Assembly (NCBI RefSeq): GCF_013778455.1
Contig: NZ_JACEHE010000019.1
Location: forward strand, 62,001-126,000
Length of the DNA: 64,000 nucleotides
Direction of reading: 5' to 3'
From: Streptomyces himalayensis subsp. himalayensis
GTDB taxonomy: Bacteria; Actinomycetota; Actinomycetes; Streptomycetales; Streptomycetaceae
Positions 45,788-54,450 of this stretch are shown piece by piece (position 1 is the stretch's first letter; each line of letters starts with the position of its first letter). Made by a program: the position numbers and the translations under genes. The notes under the pieces were generated by a model. It had not been told where the DNA came from. It made no database searches and saw only the letters and a program-made list of their open reading frames with translations.

Positions 45788-47811
45788 TCGCGAAACTGCT
45801 CTCCGAGCGCCCCTTCTCCTCGATCGGCTTCCTGCTCGCCTATCCGACGCTGGCCCTGGCAGCCGCACTGGGCGACCCATGGCTCTTCGGATGTGCCGCT
45901 GCCGTGACGTACGCCGCCGACTGGCGCCTGAGTGAGGCCGGCACCTGGCTCTTCTCGGCGGTGCGCACGGCCCGTGTCGGCCTGACCCTGCGCTTCGTCG
46001 TCCGCCAGCTGCTCCTCGTGGTGCTGCTCGCGCGCATGGACGCCCCCGTCCTGCTCGCGGCCACCACCTTCGTCCTCTTCTACGTGCTCCAGGCGCCGCA
46101 GAGCCTGCTCCTGACGCTCATCAAGCGGGCCCGCAGGCTCCCTGTGGTGACCCGGAACATCGACCTGGGGCCGCTGCGTATCCCGGACACCCCTTCGCCG
46201 CTGCTCACGCTCCGGGGATTCGAGAAGGTCATGCACGCCGACGTGCCCGCTGTCGCGGGACTCCTCGTGTGGGTCGCGACGGGAAGCACGGCAGCCGGGA
46301 CGGTGGGCTGTGCCGCCACCGTCACCCTGGTCATCGCCTATGACGTGGCGCTGCTGCCGGTCTTCCTGGAGGCCCGGACCACGCCCGACGACAAACGGGT
46401 CCTCGCCTTCGCCGACCGCTGGCTGCGGGAGAACCGGCCCACGGTGGTCCTGTACTTCAGCGGCATGAAGTCCTCCGCCTACCAGATCAACATGTGGCTC
46501 AGGACGCTGGAGGCGCTGGACGCCCGCGCGGTGGTTCTCCTGCGTGAGCGCCACATCCTCACCGATCTGGCCCCCACAACGCTGCCGGTGATGTGCGTGT
46601 CGAACGCGAACCATGTGATGAGCCTCGACTTCGGCTCCGCACGCGTGGTGTTCTACGCGTCCAACGTCGGGCCGAACATCCACATGCTCCGCATCCCCAC
46701 CGCCAGGCACGTCTTCATCGGCCACGGCGACAGCGACAAGCAGGCGTCGGTCAACCCGTACGCCAAGGTCTACGACGAGGTGTGGACGGCAGGCCGGGCC
46801 GGGCGCGACCGCTGGGCGGGTGCGGACGTGGGCGTACGGGACGAGGACATCGTCGAGGTGGGCAGGCCGCAACTCGCCCCGGTCCGGCGGGCGGTGGAGG
46901 AGCCCCGCACGCCGCTGACCGTTCTGTACGCGCCGACCTGGGAGAGCTGGGAGCCGGAGCCGGGCGTCACCTCGCTCATCGATTCGGGCGAGCTGATCAT
47001 CAGGGCGCTGCTCTCCGCCCCGGTGGAGGTGCGGATCCTCTACAAGCCGCATCCCTACACGGGTGTACGGGACCCGAGAGCGAAGCAGGCGCACGAGCGC
47101 ATCGTGGCCCTGCTGCAGGCAGCCAACGCCGCCCGCCCCGCCTCCCCCGCGGACCCCCTGCTCACGGCCGAACGCATGCGCGTCGAGGCACAGTGGCGCT
47201 CGGCCCAGACCCCGGGCCGAGCGGGTGCGGACGAGGCCGAGCGCGCCCGTGACTCCCTGCTGACCGCGGAGGACGCCGGCGTCCTGGAAGGTCTCACGGA
47301 GCGCCGGGACGCGCTGTTCTGGGCCGACCACGCCCCGGAACAGCACATCGTGATCGATGCGGACGGCCCGCATCTGTACTCCTGCTTCAACGAGTGCGAC
47401 CTGCTCGTCTCCGACATCTCCAGCGTCGTCTCCGATTTCGTCGCGAGCGGAAAGCCGTACGCCATCGTCGATGGCGCCGAGCTGGGCGAGGAGGAATTCC
47501 GCCGCCGCTATACCGCGGCCCTGGGCGCGTTCGTCCTCACACCGGACGCGGCGGGCCTCCATGACGCGCTGCTGGTCGCTGCCGGAAAGGAACCCGACAC
47601 GATGCGCGAGACCCGCGATGACGTGAAGCACTATCTGCTCGGTCCCGACGAGCCGGATGCGATGACGCGATTCAACAGGGCGGTCCAACGTCTCGCCCAC
47701 GCAGCGGAATCCATCACCGCGCTGGCCATCCCCGTCGTCCCGCAACAACCACCGGTTGAGAAACCCTCAAAAGCCACGTCCAACGCAACTCAGACCTCAG
47801 GAAGTCGTTGA
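45784..47811 (+). CDS. TarL/TagF-like polyol-phosphate transferase with N-terminal membrane domain
   Basis: GTG at 45784 overlaps the previous stop and gives 675 residues. The N-terminal 220 residues hold about six TMs (FSSIGFLLAYPTLALAAALG; LLLVVLLARM), which is unusual for this family. The C-terminal half is a CDP-glycerol/ribitol transferase with FSGMKSSAYQINMWL, FIGHGDSDKQAS, YAPTWESWEPE, YKPHPYTG and SDISSVVSDFVASGKPYAI. It probably extends or primes the polyol-phosphate chain made with CDP-ribitol from the preceding enzyme. Confidence 0.85.
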   Translation: MIAKLLSERPFSSIGFLLAYPTLALAAALGDPWLFGCAAAVTYAADWRLSEAGTWLFSAVRTARVGLTLRFVVRQLLLVVLLARMDAPVLLAATTFVLFYVLQAPQSLLLTLIKRARRLPVVTRNIDLGPLRIPDTPSPLLTLRGFEKVMHADVPAVAGLLVWVATGSTAAGTVGCAATVTLVIAYDVALLPVFLEARTTPDDKRVLAFADRWLRENRPTVVLYFSGMKSSAYQINMWLRTLEALDARAVVLLRERHILTDLAPTTLPVMCVSNANHVMSLDFGSARVVFYASNVGPNIHMLRIPTARHVFIGHGDSDKQASVNPYAKVYDEVWTAGRAGRDRWAGADVGVRDEDIVEVGRPQLAPVRRAVEEPRTPLTVLYAPTWESWEPEPGVTSLIDSGELIIRALLSAPVEVRILYKPHPYTGVRDPRAKQAHERIVALLQAANAARPASPADPLLTAERMRVEAQWRSAQTPGRAGADEAERARDSLLTAEDAGVLEGLTERRDALFWADHAPEQHIVIDADGPHLYSCFNECDLLVSDISSVVSDFVASGKPYAIVDGAELGEEEFRRRYTAALGAFVLTPDAAGLHDALLVAAGKEPDTMRETRDDVKHYLLGPDEPDAMTRFNRAVQRLAHAAESITALAIPVVPQQPPVEKPSKATSNATQTSGSR

Positions 47812-47817
47812 CCAGTC

Positions 47818-48894
47818 ATGCGCCCCATGAAAGCCCTTGTACTCGCCGGCGGTTCGGGAACCCGGCTTCGCCCGATCACCCATACCTCCGCCAAGCAGTT
47901 GGTGCCGGTAGCGAACAAACCCGTGCTGTTCTACGGGCTCGAATCCCTCGCCGAGGCCGGTATCCGCGATGTCGGCATCGTCGTCGGTGAGACGTCCGGC
48001 GAGATTCGCGAGGCGGTCGGTGACGGCTCGCGGTTCGGTATCCGGGTGACCTACATCCACCAGGTACGTCCGCTCGGTCTGGCCCACGCCGTGCTGATCT
48101 CCCGGGATTTCCTCGGCGACGACGACTTCGTCATGTACCTCGGTGACAATTTCATCGTGGGCGGCATCACATCGGTCGTCGACGCCTTCCGTGAAGAGCG
48201 TCCCGATGCCCACATCATGCTGACCCCCGTCAGCGACCCGTCGGCCTTCGGCGTCGCCGAGCTCGATCTCTCCGGGAACGTCATCGCGCTGGAGGAGAAG
48301 CCGCAGCATCCCAAGAGCGACCTCGCTCTCGTCGGCGTCTACCTTTTCACGCCGCTGGTCCACGAGGCCGTACGCTCCATCGAGCCGTCGGCCCGCGGCG
48401 AGATGGAGATCACAGATGCCATTCAGTGGCTCATCGGGAACGGGAAAAACGTCCGCTCGACCACCATCACCGGTTACTGGAAAGACACGGGCAATGTCAC
48501 GGACATGCTCGAGGTGAACCGCTCGGTACTGGAAGTCCTCGAGCCGGTACAGGCCGGGGACGTCGACTCCGAAAGTGAGATCATCGGCCGGGTGCGTATC
48601 GAGAAAGGCGCCCGGGTGCGGCGCTCCCGCATTGTCGGCCCCGCCGTGGTGGGCGCGGGCGCCACCGTCACGGACTCGTACATCGGCCCTTTCACCTCCA
48701 TCGCCGCCGAATGCGCCGTCGACGACAGCGAGATCGAGTACTCCATCGTCCTCACCGGAGCCTCCGTGCGCGGCGTCCGCCGTATCGAGGCGTCGCTCAT
48801 CGGCCGCCAGGTGGACGTGACCCCCGCCCCGCGCGTGCCCGCCGCCCACCGATTCGTACTCGGTGATCACAGCAAGGTTCAGATCTGCTCATGA
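47818..48894 (+). CDS. rmlA: Glucose-1-phosphate thymidylyltransferase, long RmlA/StrD type
   Basis: This 358-residue protein has the nucleotidyltransferase signature ALVLAGGSGTRLRPITHT and SAKQLVPVANKPVLFYG, YLGDNF, and DVTDAIQW replaced by MEITDAIQWLI. The C-terminal 100 residues form left-handed beta-helix repeats (IGRVRIEKGARVRRSRI, GPAVVGAGATVTDSYIG), typical of the StrD subgroup in actinomycetes. It makes dTDP-glucose, the first step to dTDP-L-rhamnose. It overlaps rmlB by ATGA. Confidence 0.92.
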   Translation: MRPMKALVLAGGSGTRLRPITHTSAKQLVPVANKPVLFYGLESLAEAGIRDVGIVVGETSGEIREAVGDGSRFGIRVTYIHQVRPLGLAHAVLISRDFLGDDDFVMYLGDNFIVGGITSVVDAFREERPDAHIMLTPVSDPSAFGVAELDLSGNVIALEEKPQHPKSDLALVGVYLFTPLVHEAVRSIEPSARGEMEITDAIQWLIGNGKNVRSTTITGYWKDTGNVTDMLEVNRSVLEVLEPVQAGDVDSESEIIGRVRIEKGARVRRSRIVGPAVVGAGATVTDSYIGPFTSIAAECAVDDSEIEYSIVLTGASVRGVRRIEASLIGRQVDVTPAPRVPAAHRFVLGDHSKVQICS

Positions 48895-49889
48895 CGACCA
48901 CGAAGATCCTGGTGACGGGTGGTGCCGGCTTCATCGGCTCACACTACGTCCGGGCGCTCCTCGGCCCCGGCGGCCCCGGAGACGTGCAGGTCACGGTCCT
49001 GGACGCCCTCACCTACGCGGGCAACCCGGCCAACCTGGACCCGGTGCGCGCCCACCCCGGCTTCGCCTTCGTGCACGGGGACATCTGCGACACCGACCTC
49101 GTGCGCAAGCTCGTCGGCGAGCACGACGAGATCGTGCATTTCGCCGCCGAATCCCATGTCGACCGGTCGATCCTCAGTGGCGGCGAATTCGTCCGTACGA
49201 ACGTCCTCGGCACCCATACCCTCCTGGACGCCGCCTTGCACAACGCGCCGCGGCTCTTCGTGCACGTCTCCACGGACGAGGTGTACGGATCCCTGGAGTC
49301 CGGTTCCTGGACGGAGTATGAGCCGCTCGCGCCGAACTCCCCGTACTCCGCCTCCAAGGCGTCCAGCGACCTGCTGGCCCTGGCCTACCACCGCACGCAC
49401 AGGCTCGACGTCCGCGTGACCCGCTGCTCGAACAACTACGGGCACCACCAGTTCCCCGAGAAGGTCATCCCGCTCTTCATCACCAACCTGCTCGACGGGC
49501 GGAAGGTCCCGCTCTACGGGGACGGTCTCAACGTCCGCGACTGGCTGCACATCGACGACCACGTCCAGGGCATCGAACTCGTCCGTACCGGCGGCCGGCC
49601 CGGAGAGGTCTACAACATCGGCGGCGGCACCGAACTCTCCAACCGGGAGCTGACCGAGCGCCTGCTCGACGCGTGCGGCGCCGACTGGGACATGGTCGAG
49701 TACGTCGAGGACCGCAAGGGCCACGACCGCCGCTACTCGGTGGACTGCACCAAGATCCGTACGGAGCTCGGGTACCGGCCCCGGAAGGCCTTCGCGGAGG
49801 GTCTGGCCGAGACGGTGGCCTGGTACCGCGACAACCGCGCCTGGTGGGAGCCCCTCAAGGCGCGCGCACATGTCGGGGCTCAGCGATGA
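48891..49889 (+). CDS. rmlB: dTDP-glucose 4,6-dehydratase
   Basis: This 332-residue extended SDR has VTGGAGFIGSHYVRALL, HFAAESHVDRSI, VSTDEVYGS and catalytic YSASKASSDLL, RCSNNYGHHQFPEK. It converts dTDP-glucose to the 4-keto-6-deoxy intermediate. Start and stop overlap the neighbouring rml genes. Confidence 0.95.
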   Translation: MTTTKILVTGGAGFIGSHYVRALLGPGGPGDVQVTVLDALTYAGNPANLDPVRAHPGFAFVHGDICDTDLVRKLVGEHDEIVHFAAESHVDRSILSGGEFVRTNVLGTHTLLDAALHNAPRLFVHVSTDEVYGSLESGSWTEYEPLAPNSPYSASKASSDLLALAYHRTHRLDVRVTRCSNNYGHHQFPEKVIPLFITNLLDGRKVPLYGDGLNVRDWLHIDDHVQGIELVRTGGRPGEVYNIGGGTELSNRELTERLLDACGADWDMVEYVEDRKGHDRRYSVDCTKIRTELGYRPRKAFAEGLAETVAWYRDNRAWWEPLKARAHVGAQR

Positions 49890-50746
49890 AGTGGCTGGTC
49901 ACGGGCGCCGGCGGCATGCTCGGCCGAGAGGTCGTCGATCTGCTGGCCGCGCAGGGCGCGAAGGTGGGCGCCCGCACTCGCCGCGAACTGGACATCACAG
50001 ACCCCGCTCAGGTCCGGCTCGCGATCAAGACCGTCGCCCCGGACGTCGTCGTCAACTGCGCGGCCTGGACGGCGGTCGACGACGCCGAGTCCCGGGAGGC
50101 GGAGGCGCTCCGGGTCAACGCCGACGGCCCGCAGCTGCTTGCCGAGACGTGCCGTGCGTACGGCGCCCGCCTCCTTCACGTCTCGACGGACTACGTCTTC
50201 CCCGGCGACGCGACCGTTCCGTATGCCGAGGATGCCCCGACTGGCCCGCGCACCGCCTACGGCCGCACCAAGCTGGCGGGCGAGGAGGCCGTGCTCAGCG
50301 TGCTGCCCGACCGCGCGGCGGTGGTCCGCACGGCCTGGCTGTACGGCGCCCACGGACCGAGCTTCGTCCGCACGATGCTCCGTCTGGAGCGCGAGCGCGA
50401 CACGGTCGATGTCGTCAACGACCAGGTCGGCCAGCCCACATGGACGCGCGATGTCGCCGAACGGCTCGTCTGGCTGGGCACGCACCCCGAAGCGGCCGGC
50501 GTCTTCCACGGCACCAACTCAGGACAGGCCACCTGGTACGACCTCGCACGCGAGGTCTTCCGCCTTACCGGCGCCGCCCAGTCGCGCGTCCGCCCCACGG
50601 ACAGCACGGCGTACATCCGCCCGGCACCCCGCCCAGCCTTCAGCGTGCTGCACCATGGGCGCTGGGGAGAGGTGGGGCTGGGGGCGCTGCGTGACTGGCG
50701 GGTGGCACTCAGCGCCGCGTTCCCAGGTATCCGCCGCTCGACCTGA
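49886..50746 (+). CDS. rmlD: dTDP-4-dehydrorhamnose reductase
   Basis: ATG at 49886 overlaps the rmlB stop and gives 286 residues: WLVTGAGGMLGREVVDLLA, NCAAWTAVDDAESREAEA, VSTDYVFPG, catalytic YGRTKLAGE, VVRTAWLYG. It completes dTDP-L-rhamnose. The epimerase rmlC is not here but at 62932-63540 on the other strand. A hairpin overlaps the stop. Confidence 0.94.
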   Translation: MKWLVTGAGGMLGREVVDLLAAQGAKVGARTRRELDITDPAQVRLAIKTVAPDVVVNCAAWTAVDDAESREAEALRVNADGPQLLAETCRAYGARLLHVSTDYVFPGDATVPYAEDAPTGPRTAYGRTKLAGEEAVLSVLPDRAAVVRTAWLYGAHGPSFVRTMLRLERERDTVDVVNDQVGQPTWTRDVAERLVWLGTHPEAAGVFHGTNSGQATWYDLAREVFRLTGAAQSRVRPTDSTAYIRPAPRPAFSVLHHGRWGEVGLGALRDWRVALSAAFPGIRRST

Positions 50747-50774
50747 TCCCCTGCCCGGGACACGGGCAGGGATC
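50745..50774 (+). terminator. Terminator of the teichoic acid-rml operon
   Basis: GATCCCCTGCCCG and CGGGCAGGGATC form a stem with one bulged C around GGACA. It begins at the rmlD stop codon. Confidence 0.8.
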
Positions 50775-50817
50775 GAGACCTCCCCAGCCGTCTTTCCGAG
50801 CGGAAGGTCGAGCAGCT

Positions 50818-50985
50818 CTACCTCTCTTTGCGGAGGAAGGTCATCGGCTGCTTGCGACGCATCTCGCCGGTGAAGCCGAGGAGCAGCGTGCCGCGCTCCC
50901 ACTGCAGGCCGGTCAGCTCGGCGTGCGGCCTGATGTCCTTCTCCCAACCGCGCGAGCGCCTCGATGTCCGGGTAGCGGTCCGCCT
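50818..50985 (-). pseudogene. Fragment duplicated from the TarS-like glycosyltransferase gene
   Basis: The minus strand reads WEKDIRPHAELTGLQWERG and LGFTGEMRRKQPMTFL, matching WEKDIRPGAELTGLEWEGG and LAFTGEMRVSKEPMTFL of the gene at 60946-62928. DNA identity is high from 50831 to 50983 against 61853-62007. An extra base near 50947 breaks the frame, and only about 55 codons remain. It is a relic of a lost paralogue or of a transferred segment. Confidence 0.85.
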
Positions 50986-52350
50986 GACACCGCGCCCCGG
51001 GCCTACTCGGCGACGAAGCGGGTGTGACCGGCTAACATCAAACGGAGCCTGGCCAACCTGGCCGCCCCGTACCCTCACCTAGCTGGCGATTTTGCTCCGC
51101 CAGCGACTGAACGCGCTGCAGTACCGGCGCGGCCTCCTTGGCGGGTTCTCGCAGCCACCGGCCGACCATGTTGTTTCAGGGGATCGCGACGCGGCCGTTG
51201 CTGCGGTGCCGGGCGGCAAGGCGACCGGCTCGGATCTGGTAGATGATGGCGGCGGGCAGGATGCCGAGGCGGGCTGCGACCTGCTGGATACTCGGCTCGG
51301 CTTCACCGTCCGCGGTGCCGGCGGTAGGCAGCGGACGGCTGCCGATCTCTGCGGGGACGAACTGCCCGGGGTGCGCGAGCCACTCCCGGCAGCTGGCTTC
51401 GACGTGTGTCCCAGGGGAGCACCGGCCGCCACACAATGCGCCGGGTGCCCTGCAAGTCGGCGCCCCCATGAGTAACAAGGTGCTGGGATGGGTCTGCGCG
51501 TTCGGCTCGACGAGGGCATCGCGCGCACCATCGAGTGGTTCGCCGATCGGGCCTTGTTCTGCGGTCCTGGCCGGGCAGCGTCCATGGGGGTGAAGCCGGA
51601 AGTTTCCGGGGCGTGGTAAAAAAAGGCACCGGCCCCGCTGCTCTACGGTCCCTCCTGTGCACGCCAGGGAATTCACAGACTCCGCAATCCGTGCGATCAA
51701 ATGCCGAATTATGCACCACATTGCCCTGGACGCTGGGAGCCGGATCGCGCGTTGGGGATCCAAGTCGGGGCCAAACTTCGCAACGGCCGGACTTGATCTG
51801 CACCAATGTCGTTGGCATACCCGGCAGAATCTGGACGCGGCCGGAAAATCGCCCGCGCGGACCGGATTGGTGAGCTCTGTGCACACGGACATGACTGAAC
51901 CCTTCCGTCTCGAACCCACCGAAGCTACATCGCGAAGCGCCGGGTTCTGGGCCGCGCGGGTTCGGATCAGGCCGTCAGCGCTAAATGCGGAAGACATCGC
52001 ATAACTGACTTCATGACTTTACATTGAACGGGACGCGACGGGACGGAAAATGCACAGGCACCACGTGAAGGGAAGCGGGATCGCCCATCCCGTAGACCCG
52101 CCGCCGTCAGCCTTCCAAGATCGCGGCCACCGCATCGGTGTCTCAGGGTTCCTCTCGTTCGCCGCGAATCGTGAAGACGGCCGAATTTTCGAATGCTGGC
52201 CTCTATGGCCCCGGCATGCAGCATTGATCCGAATTTCCCGATTCTGACAGCAGGTTCAGAATGGGCTCTGGCAGTGGAAGCGGAAGACCCGGCACACCGA
52301 GCCCGGTAATGCCAATCCACGCACGGCGAGCAAGGGAAGGGCAAAACTCC
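50986..52350. other. Long gene-poor scar region with a helix-turn-helix relic
   Basis: The 1.36 kb hold no intact gene. On the minus strand at about 51180-51270 the text PSIQQVAARLGILPAAIIYQ, IRAGRLAARHRSNGRVAIP resembles an excisionase or recombinase-type DNA-binding segment, but the surrounding frame is not family-like. GC drops in parts (GGTAAAAAAAGG near 51617). It looks like debris of mobile DNA. The promoter of the following chain-length gene should lie near its right end. Confidence 0.5.
52241..52262. promoter_or_regulatory. Inverted repeat upstream of the chain-length gene
   Basis: ATTCTGA and TCAGAAT are perfect 7-bp arms separated by CAGCAGGT, 88 bp before the GTG start. It could be an operator or a leader hairpin. 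Confidence 0.3.
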
Positions 52351-53835
52351 GTGAAACTGTATGAATTCCTCCAGGTCCTGCGCCGCCGCTGGTGCACGGT
52401 GACGGCAGTTGCGTTGCTCGGCCTCACCGTCGGCGTGACACTGACATGGGCCGCTGAACCCGAGTACGAAGCCACCAATCGTTTGTTCGCCGCCCCGCAG
52501 GGAGCGGAAACAATGGGCGAACGCGCACAATACTCGTCTTTCGCGACCCAACGCGTGCGGTCGTATGCAGAGATCGTTGCAAGTCCCAGGTTCACTGAAC
52601 CGGTGGTGAAGAAACTCAAATTGAAGGAGACACCGGTTCAGCTCGCCGAGCGGATCAGCGCCGAGGCTCCCCCGCAATCGGTTCTGCTGGACATCACGGC
52701 GCGGGACGGCACCGCCGCTGGTGCGGCACGGATCGCCAACGCCGTCGCCACTGAGTTCCGTAGGCAGATGACACTGCTGGAGACCCCCGTCTCGCGGCTC
52801 ACCGAGGAGGAGCGGGAAAAGCAGGCAGAGGCGGCACGAGCACGTGGCGAGAAGCCGCCGCTCGAGGGCCCGCAGCCTGATCCGCTGACGCGGTTGGAGG
52901 TCATCAGCGCCGCGCAGGTACCGGATGAACCGGCTTCCCCTCGACCGCTGCTCAACGCCCTCTGCGCGCTTGCCATTGGGCTCTTCTGCGGAGCTCTGCT
53001 CGCCGTCGTACGGGACGGCTCAGACACAACGGTCAGCGACACTCAGCAACTCGCGAAGGCAGCCGGAGGCGCACCGGTGCTTGGCACCGTTCCTTATGAC
53101 CGCAGGGCCCAGAGACATCCGCTCGCGATGGTCAGCGACGCACACGGTGAACGCGCCGAGGCCGTACGGCTGGTGCGGGCAGCGCTTCAGTTCACGCAGG
53201 TCGACCGCCCGGCTTGCACCATCCTGGTGACCAGCGCGGACGCAGAGGAGGGCAAGAGCGCCTTCGCCGTGAATCTGGCCCTGGCTTTCGCCCAGTCGGG
53301 CAGCCGTGTCTGCCTTGTCGACGCTGATCTGCGCCAGCCGCGCGTTGCCCGCTTCTTCGGGCTGGTCGAGAACGCCGGGCTTACCACCGCGCTGATCGGC
53401 CGCGCCACCCTCGACGACGTGCTCCAGCACATCGACGGCGGTCGGGTCGCCGTGCTCGCCAGCGGTGAACTCCCGCCCAATCCGGCCGAGCTGCTCGCCT
53501 CTGCCCGCATGCGTGAGGTACTGGCGGAGCTGGCCGGACGCTTCGACAAAATCATCATCGACAGCGCTCCGCTGCTCCCCGTCGCCGACAGCACCGGCCT
53601 CGCCGCCCACACCGATGGAACGGTCCTGGTGGTTCGCGCCAAGCACACCCCCCGCCACCGCATCGAGGATGCAGTGGCCGCACTGCGTGTGGTCGGAGCA
53701 TCGATGCTGGGCGCCGTGCTGTCGATGGCACGGTTGCCCAAGGAGGACCGGTACGGCCATTACGGCAATGCGAACAGCGGGCGCGCCCAGGGTCCCTCCC
53801 TGCGGGATACGTCCCTCACTGGGAGCCTGCGATGA
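52351..53835 (+). CDS. Polysaccharide chain-length/BY-kinase-like protein (Wzz plus CpsD type)
   Basis: GTG at 52351 with AAGGGAAGG upstream gives 494 residues. TM1 is at about 15-35 (VTAVALLGLTVGVTLTWAA), an outside Wzz domain follows, and TM2 is near 200-220 (LLNALCALAIGLFCGALLAVV). The cytoplasmic ATPase has Walker A TSADAEEGKSAFAVNLALAF, Walker A' VCLVDADLRQP and Walker B IIIDSAPLLPVAD. The C-terminus lacks a tyrosine cluster, with only one Tyr pair (RYGHYG), so autophosphorylation may be reduced. Such proteins control polymer length and export. A broken low-molecular-weight phosphatase follows. Confidence 0.88.
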   Translation: MKLYEFLQVLRRRWCTVTAVALLGLTVGVTLTWAAEPEYEATNRLFAAPQGAETMGERAQYSSFATQRVRSYAEIVASPRFTEPVVKKLKLKETPVQLAERISAEAPPQSVLLDITARDGTAAGAARIANAVATEFRRQMTLLETPVSRLTEEEREKQAEAARARGEKPPLEGPQPDPLTRLEVISAAQVPDEPASPRPLLNALCALAIGLFCGALLAVVRDGSDTTVSDTQQLAKAAGGAPVLGTVPYDRRAQRHPLAMVSDAHGERAEAVRLVRAALQFTQVDRPACTILVTSADAEEGKSAFAVNLALAFAQSGSRVCLVDADLRQPRVARFFGLVENAGLTTALIGRATLDDVLQHIDGGRVAVLASGELPPNPAELLASARMREVLAELAGRFDKIIIDSAPLLPVADSTGLAAHTDGTVLVVRAKHTPRHRIEDAVAALRVVGASMLGAVLSMARLPKEDRYGHYGNANSGRAQGPSLRDTSLTGSLR

Positions 53836-53881
53836 GTGACGGCGCCGGCACGCGGGCCCCGGCCGCGCGCGCCATCGAGCA

Positions 53882-54060
53882 ATGATGTGGGTGCTCTTCG
53901 TCTGCACAGGCAATGTGCACCGCTCACCGCTTGCCGAGCGGCTCACAGCCAGCGGCTGGGCGCGCTCCCGGCTCGGTCGTGCAGCCGGAGAGCGCAGGCA
54001 CCAACGTTCAGCGCCGCTACGGCAATCGGCGGCCCGGCACGTAGCCCGCCCTGGCAGTGT
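53882..54060 (+). pseudogene. Truncated, frameshifted low-molecular-weight tyrosine phosphatase
   Basis: The frame opens with MWVLFVCTGNVHRSPLAERL, the phosphatase P-loop (C-x4-N-x-x-R-S) of Wzb-type enzymes, but the family pattern then continues in another frame (QPESAGTNVQRRYG). Nothing of the remaining 120 residues or the DPY motif is found. The usual partner of BY-kinases has therefore been lost here. Confidence 0.75.
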
Positions 54061-54220
54061 CGCCGGACAGGCGTCAACATGGCATAGCCGATGCCGTCTA
54101 CCACCCCGTGTCCGCGACCGGGATGCCTCTCGATCGACGCCGCTTGACATGGAGAGTGGTGCTGATGGTTGGACAGTCCAGTTTCCGGGCGCGGGTTCTG
54201 TCCCTTCGACGAAGGCCGAC

Positions 54221-54254
54221 GTGCGGAGTATGTAGTATAAATCTATCTCCGCAC
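54221..54254. promoter_or_regulatory. AT-rich hairpin or operator before GT-C copy 2
   Basis: GTGCGGAG (54221-54228) and CTCCGCAC (54247-54254) are perfect arms around the 18-nt AT-rich TATGTAGTATAAATCTAT, which is unusual in this GC-rich DNA and contains a possible -10 (TATAAA). It lies 196 bp before the proposed start. Confidence 0.35.
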
Positions 54255-54450
54255 CTTAATGAGGCGAACGTCTATCGAGGGCGAGGCATGCCAATTACAG
54301 TGGCGTGGGCAGTCCGGTGATTCCGGTAAGCCATTCACCTACCGAGCCTGGCTAAATTCGCTGACACTTAAACTCAACGCTGCTTTGGGTAAGTCTATCG
54401 TTGGGCGTGGGGCACCGCCTATTGCTGCGCCCGATGTTAAGTTCTCGTCC

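Noticed and set aside
51176-51997. Open reading frame of 273 codons on the minus strand in the scar region
   Set aside because: Only a short helix-turn-helix-like piece near its end looks like protein. The rest has mixed composition and no ribosome-binding site.
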